Shown here: one piece after another, positions 6,319 through 8,361 of the stretch
How positions within the stretch are numbered: the first letter of the stretch is position 1
How the letters are laid out: every line of letters begins with the position of its first letter
From: Lachnospiraceae bacterium
GTDB lineage: Bacteria > Bacillota > Clostridia > Lachnospirales > Lachnospiraceae
Length of the DNA: 8,361 nucleotides
Assembly: GCA_017961385.1 (NCBI GenBank)
Contig: JAGCXJ010000220.1
Coordinates: 1-8,361 of the forward strand
Reading direction: 5' to 3'
The notes under the pieces: model-generated
Told to the model about the DNA's origin: nothing
Database searches by the model: none
The model's input: only the letters and a program-made list of their open reading frames with translations
Program-made: the position numbers and the translations under genes

Positions 6319-7380
6319 TTAATTATTTGCCATTCTTTCATATATCTCATCGAGCCATTCTCTGTTAAGCTCGGTGTTGTTTAAGATCGTTACCCTGTCC
6401 GGTCTTGTTGACGCGGCCCTCATCCAGATATTTGCAAAGAGTTCCCTGTCTATTCCGTAGCTTGCAGGATTAAGATCAAGTCCGTATGCTCTGCACACCT
6501 CTAGCATCTTTAGATCATCTCTTCCCTGGAAATTTGCGGCTCCTACTGTTCCGAGCGCGACTGCAAGTCCGTGACTTATCTTTATTTCAGGATAGTATTC
6601 CTCGATCGCATGACAGAACAGATGCTCGCTTCCGCTGCAGGGTCTCGATGAACCTGCTATCTCCATTGCAAGTCCTCCCATAACGAGCGCCCTTGCAAGT
6701 GTTCGCAGAAAGCTTATGCTTGTCACATTCTTCTCGTCAAAGTGTGCTATGGAATCATAACACATCCATGCGATCGAATGAGCAAAGTCATCAACGGGCT
6801 TTCCCGAAGCCTGGGCAGCCAGTGCCCAGTCATAGACTGCTGTATATTTTCCAATAGTATCACCGATACCGCCAAGAGTCTGGATCTGAGGCGCCTTCTG
6901 TATCATCGTTGTATCAACGAGTATCGCGGTAGGTATCTTGCATTCGAGCGTCTTTCTTTTTCCGCCTTCCGTTCCCAGTACCGCAAACGGCGATGCCAGT
7001 GAATCGTTGCTCAGATTTGTTGGAAGGCATATATATACGGCCTTGCTGACATAAGATGCGTACTTTGCCACATCAAGAACTCTGCCGCCGCCGAATCCTA
7101 TCACGACCTTTATATCATCGATGCATATCTTCTTTGCTATGCTGACTGCTTCATCAAAGTCTGCATGAACTACCTCGAATACCTCAGCGTTATTATAGTC
7201 GGCCTGGATCTCTGTCACTATATCGCCGTAAAGATCATGCAGAAACTTCTCTGTTATGATCAGTGATTTCTTTCCCTCGATCTCGGGAAGGTATCTTTTT
7301 ACTGCTTCATCCGTCCGCGTAAATATGTCTTCTTCGACCACAAGACACAGCGGCAGATTAAAGCGTGAATGCTGGTTCAT
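6319..7380 (-). CDS. Iron-containing alcohol dehydrogenase superfamily protein, sn-glycerol-1-phosphate dehydrogenase-like
   Basis: A 353-aa protein, typical for the EgsA/AraM group, which reduces dihydroxyacetone phosphate to sn-glycerol-1-phosphate with NAD(P)H. The N-terminal nucleotide-binding half contains GFGGGRVLDVAKY (95-107) and PTNLSNDSLASP (120-131). The C-terminal helical half supplies the expected metal ligands: Asp174 in GGIGDTIGKYT, His253 in SSRPCSGSEHLFCH and His270 in KISHGLAVALG. The SSRPxSGxEH motif is characteristic of the G1PDH branch rather than of ordinary alcohol dehydrogenases. Archaeal G1PDH enzymes usually have a SHDG-type sequence where this protein reads SNDS, so the true substrate may differ. 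In bacteria such enzymes have been linked to archaeal-type glycerophosphate lipids or to surface-polymer precursors; no such partner is visible here. ATG 7380 follows AAAGGAAG with good spacing. It appears to be the first gene of an operon with the KAP NTPase. Confidence 0.8.
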   Translation of the reverse strand: MNQHSRFNLPLCLVVEEDIFTRTDEAVKRYLPEIEGKKSLIITEKFLHDLYGDIVTEIQADYNNAEVFEVVHADFDEAVSIAKKICIDDIKVVIGFGGGRVLDVAKYASYVSKAVYICLPTNLSNDSLASPFAVLGTEGGKRKTLECKIPTAILVDTTMIQKAPQIQTLGGIGDTIGKYTAVYDWALAAQASGKPVDDFAHSIAWMCYDSIAHFDEKNVTSISFLRTLARALVMGGLAMEIAGSSRPCSGSEHLFCHAIEEYYPEIKISHGLAVALGTVGAANFQGRDDLKMLEVCRAYGLDLNPASYGIDRELFANIWMRAASTRPDRVTILNNTELNREWLDEIYERMANN

Positions 7381-7409
7381 ATCTCGCTTCCTTTAGACTT
7401 ATGTAAACC

Positions 7410-7427
7410 TTTGTTCCCGTGAACAAA
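7410..7427. promoter_or_regulatory. Inverted repeat, candidate repressor operator for the dehydrogenase/KAP operon
   Basis: TTTGTTC (7410-7416) and GAACAAA (7421-7427) form perfect 7-base arms around CCGT. The repeat sits just downstream of the predicted transcription start (about 7431), a common place for a repressor operator. It has no T-tract, so it is not a terminator. I cannot name the regulator; a short RNA hairpin in the leader is the alternative. Confidence 0.5.
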
Positions 7428-7437
7428 TCCAAAATTT

Positions 7438-7467
7438 AGTATATCACAATCATCTGTTTTCACTCAA
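7438..7467 (-). promoter_or_regulatory. Predicted promoter of the dehydrogenase/KAP operon
   Basis: On the minus strand the -10 is TATACT (7438-7443, 5/6 match), preceded by TGA as an extended -10. A weak -35, TTGAGT (7462-7467, 4/6 match), lies 18 bases upstream. The -35 overlaps the alaX stop codon. Transcription would start near 7431. There is no terminator between alaX and this gene, so read-through from alaX may also contribute. Confidence 0.55.
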
Positions 7468-8361
7468 GACATAGTCTCCCAGAAATTGATGATTTTTTCT
7501 CTTTCACATTCTATCCTTCCCTGGATCATCTCTGACGAACCGCCGCCCTTTGAATTAAGATTCTGACGCATCATTTCAGAGAGCTTTTTTGCATCCAGAT
7601 CTTTTCCTCCCGCATAGAAACGATAGCCTTTATCATCGCTTCCGGTAAGCACAGCGACATATCCTTCTCTGGAATCTGTCAGAGCATTGTAGATATTCTT
7701 CATATTTGCTGCAGACAGATCCATATCGGCAAAGATCAGTCTGTCGTATTCATTTTTATTTATCTTATCGATGATCATGCTCTCGGTAAGCTCAGATACC
7801 CTTGCGTTTAATGCCATGTTCTCTTCTTTAAGATTTGATACGATAGCCGCTACATTATCAGGGTGAGTACTGAACCCTTTGGCGATCCTATTAAGGTTAT
7901 CAATGTTTTTTGTTATATACTCAAGTGCTCTTCTTCCGCAGAGTATGCTTAGCTGAGTACCGCCTTTAAACTTCATGGATGATATGATCTTTATGATCCC
8001 TATCTGACCCGTGTGCTTAACATGAGGTGCACAGCATGCACAGATATCAACAAGGTTTTTCTCATCTCCTATGGTTATCAGTCTTACCTGTGCTTTTATA
8101 TCTATCTGGCTTCTAAATGTTATGTTAACCAATTCTTCTTGTGAAGGATAACTGTCACTTATCGCAAGATTCATATATATGATCCGATTGGCGTCTCTTT
8201 CGATCTCATCTATCTGATCCTGAGTCAGTATACCGTCAAAAGCCAGGGTGACAGGCTCATCATCGCTCAGATGAAAACCAACGTTGTTGTATCCGAACAT
8301 GTTATGGACAAGACCCGATATGATATGTTCTCCGCTGTGATTCTGCATCCTGTCAAAACGG
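7464..8361 (-). CDS. alaX: Alanyl-tRNA editing protein AlaX (AlaX-L type, with DHHA1 domain), 5' end beyond window
   Basis: A stand-alone relative of the alanyl-tRNA synthetase editing domain, which hydrolyses Ser-tRNA(Ala) (and Gly-tRNA(Ala)) to prevent mistranslation in the cytoplasm. An internal Met at 8348 could be mistaken for the start, but the frame stays open to the edge and reads RFDRMQNHSGEH, a mid-domain sequence of this family. The N-terminus (roughly 90-100 residues) therefore lies outside. Counting from that Met, the zinc-site HxxxH is His4-Ser-Gly-Glu-His8. The second half of the site is CCAPHVKHTGQIG (Cys105, His109), followed by KGGTQLSILCGRRAL. A leucine-rich helical stretch (about 159-182) links to a C-terminal DHHA1-like domain with GGGSSEMIQGRI (258-269). 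All key residues are present, so it should be active. It ends in TGA, 83 bases before the dehydrogenase start, with no terminator visible. Confidence 0.93.
   Translation of the reverse strand, partial: RFDRMQNHSGEHIISGLVHNMFGYNNVGFHLSDDEPVTLAFDGILTQDQIDEIERDANRIIYMNLAISDSYPSQEELVNITFRSQIDIKAQVRLITIGDEKNLVDICACCAPHVKHTGQIGIIKIISSMKFKGGTQLSILCGRRALEYITKNIDNLNRIAKGFSTHPDNVAAIVSNLKEENMALNARVSELTESMIIDKINKNEYDRLIFADMDLSAANMKNIYNALTDSREGYVAVLTGSDDKGYRFYAGGKDLDAKKLSEMMRQNLNSKGGGSSEMIQGRIECEREKIINFWETMS

Noticed and set aside
7410..7427. Inverted repeat before the dehydrogenase gene as a terminator for alaX
   Set aside because: No T-tract follows on either strand and the stem is AT-rich; an operator fits better.
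7464..8348. Treating the Met at 8348 as the true start of the AlaX protein
   Set aside because: The frame is open to the window edge and the preceding RFDR and following HSGEH belong to the middle of the editing domain.

Overview
The window looks like chromosomal DNA from a Firmicute of the Clostridia, most plausibly a Lachnospiraceae-type anaerobe. This rests on moderate-to-low GC, strong GGAGG ribosome sites, sigma-A type promoters with TGn extended -10 elements, an HrcA/CIRCE-controlled small heat-shock gene, and the character of the proteins. The genus is an inference. I see no tRNA, rRNA, CRISPR array, insertion sequence or phage gene. No stretch longer than about 255 bases lacks a gene.

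Left part (1-2670, minus strand). hsp20 is transcribed from a CIRCE-containing promoter and ends at a strong intrinsic terminator. A second promoter overlaps that terminator, with its -35 hexamer inside the terminator hairpin. It drives a two-gene unit: a membrane-anchored protein of unknown function (349 aa, TPR-like segment plus a lipocalin-like C-terminal domain), then, 6 bases later, a membrane acyltransferase of family 3 that runs off the left edge.

Middle (2670-4310). A 254-base divergent region holds the hsp20 control elements and a probable promoter for a plus-strand MATE-family efflux transporter. That gene ends at a hairpin which probably terminates transcription from both sides.

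Right part (4319-8361, minus strand). In transcription order these are: an alanyl-tRNA editing protein (AlaX type, 5' end beyond the right edge); an iron-containing alcohol dehydrogenase superfamily protein resembling sn-glycerol-1-phosphate dehydrogenase; and, 26 bases later, a 657-aa KAP-family P-loop NTPase. The dehydrogenase and NTPase appear to form one operon. Its promoter starts at the alaX stop codon and is followed by a perfect 7-base inverted repeat placed like a repressor operator.

Most of the window is housekeeping or stress genes. The least explained items are the KAP NTPase paired with the G1PDH-like enzyme, and the anchored protein paired with the acyltransferase. KAP NTPases are often found in phage-exclusion settings, but nothing here proves a defence role.
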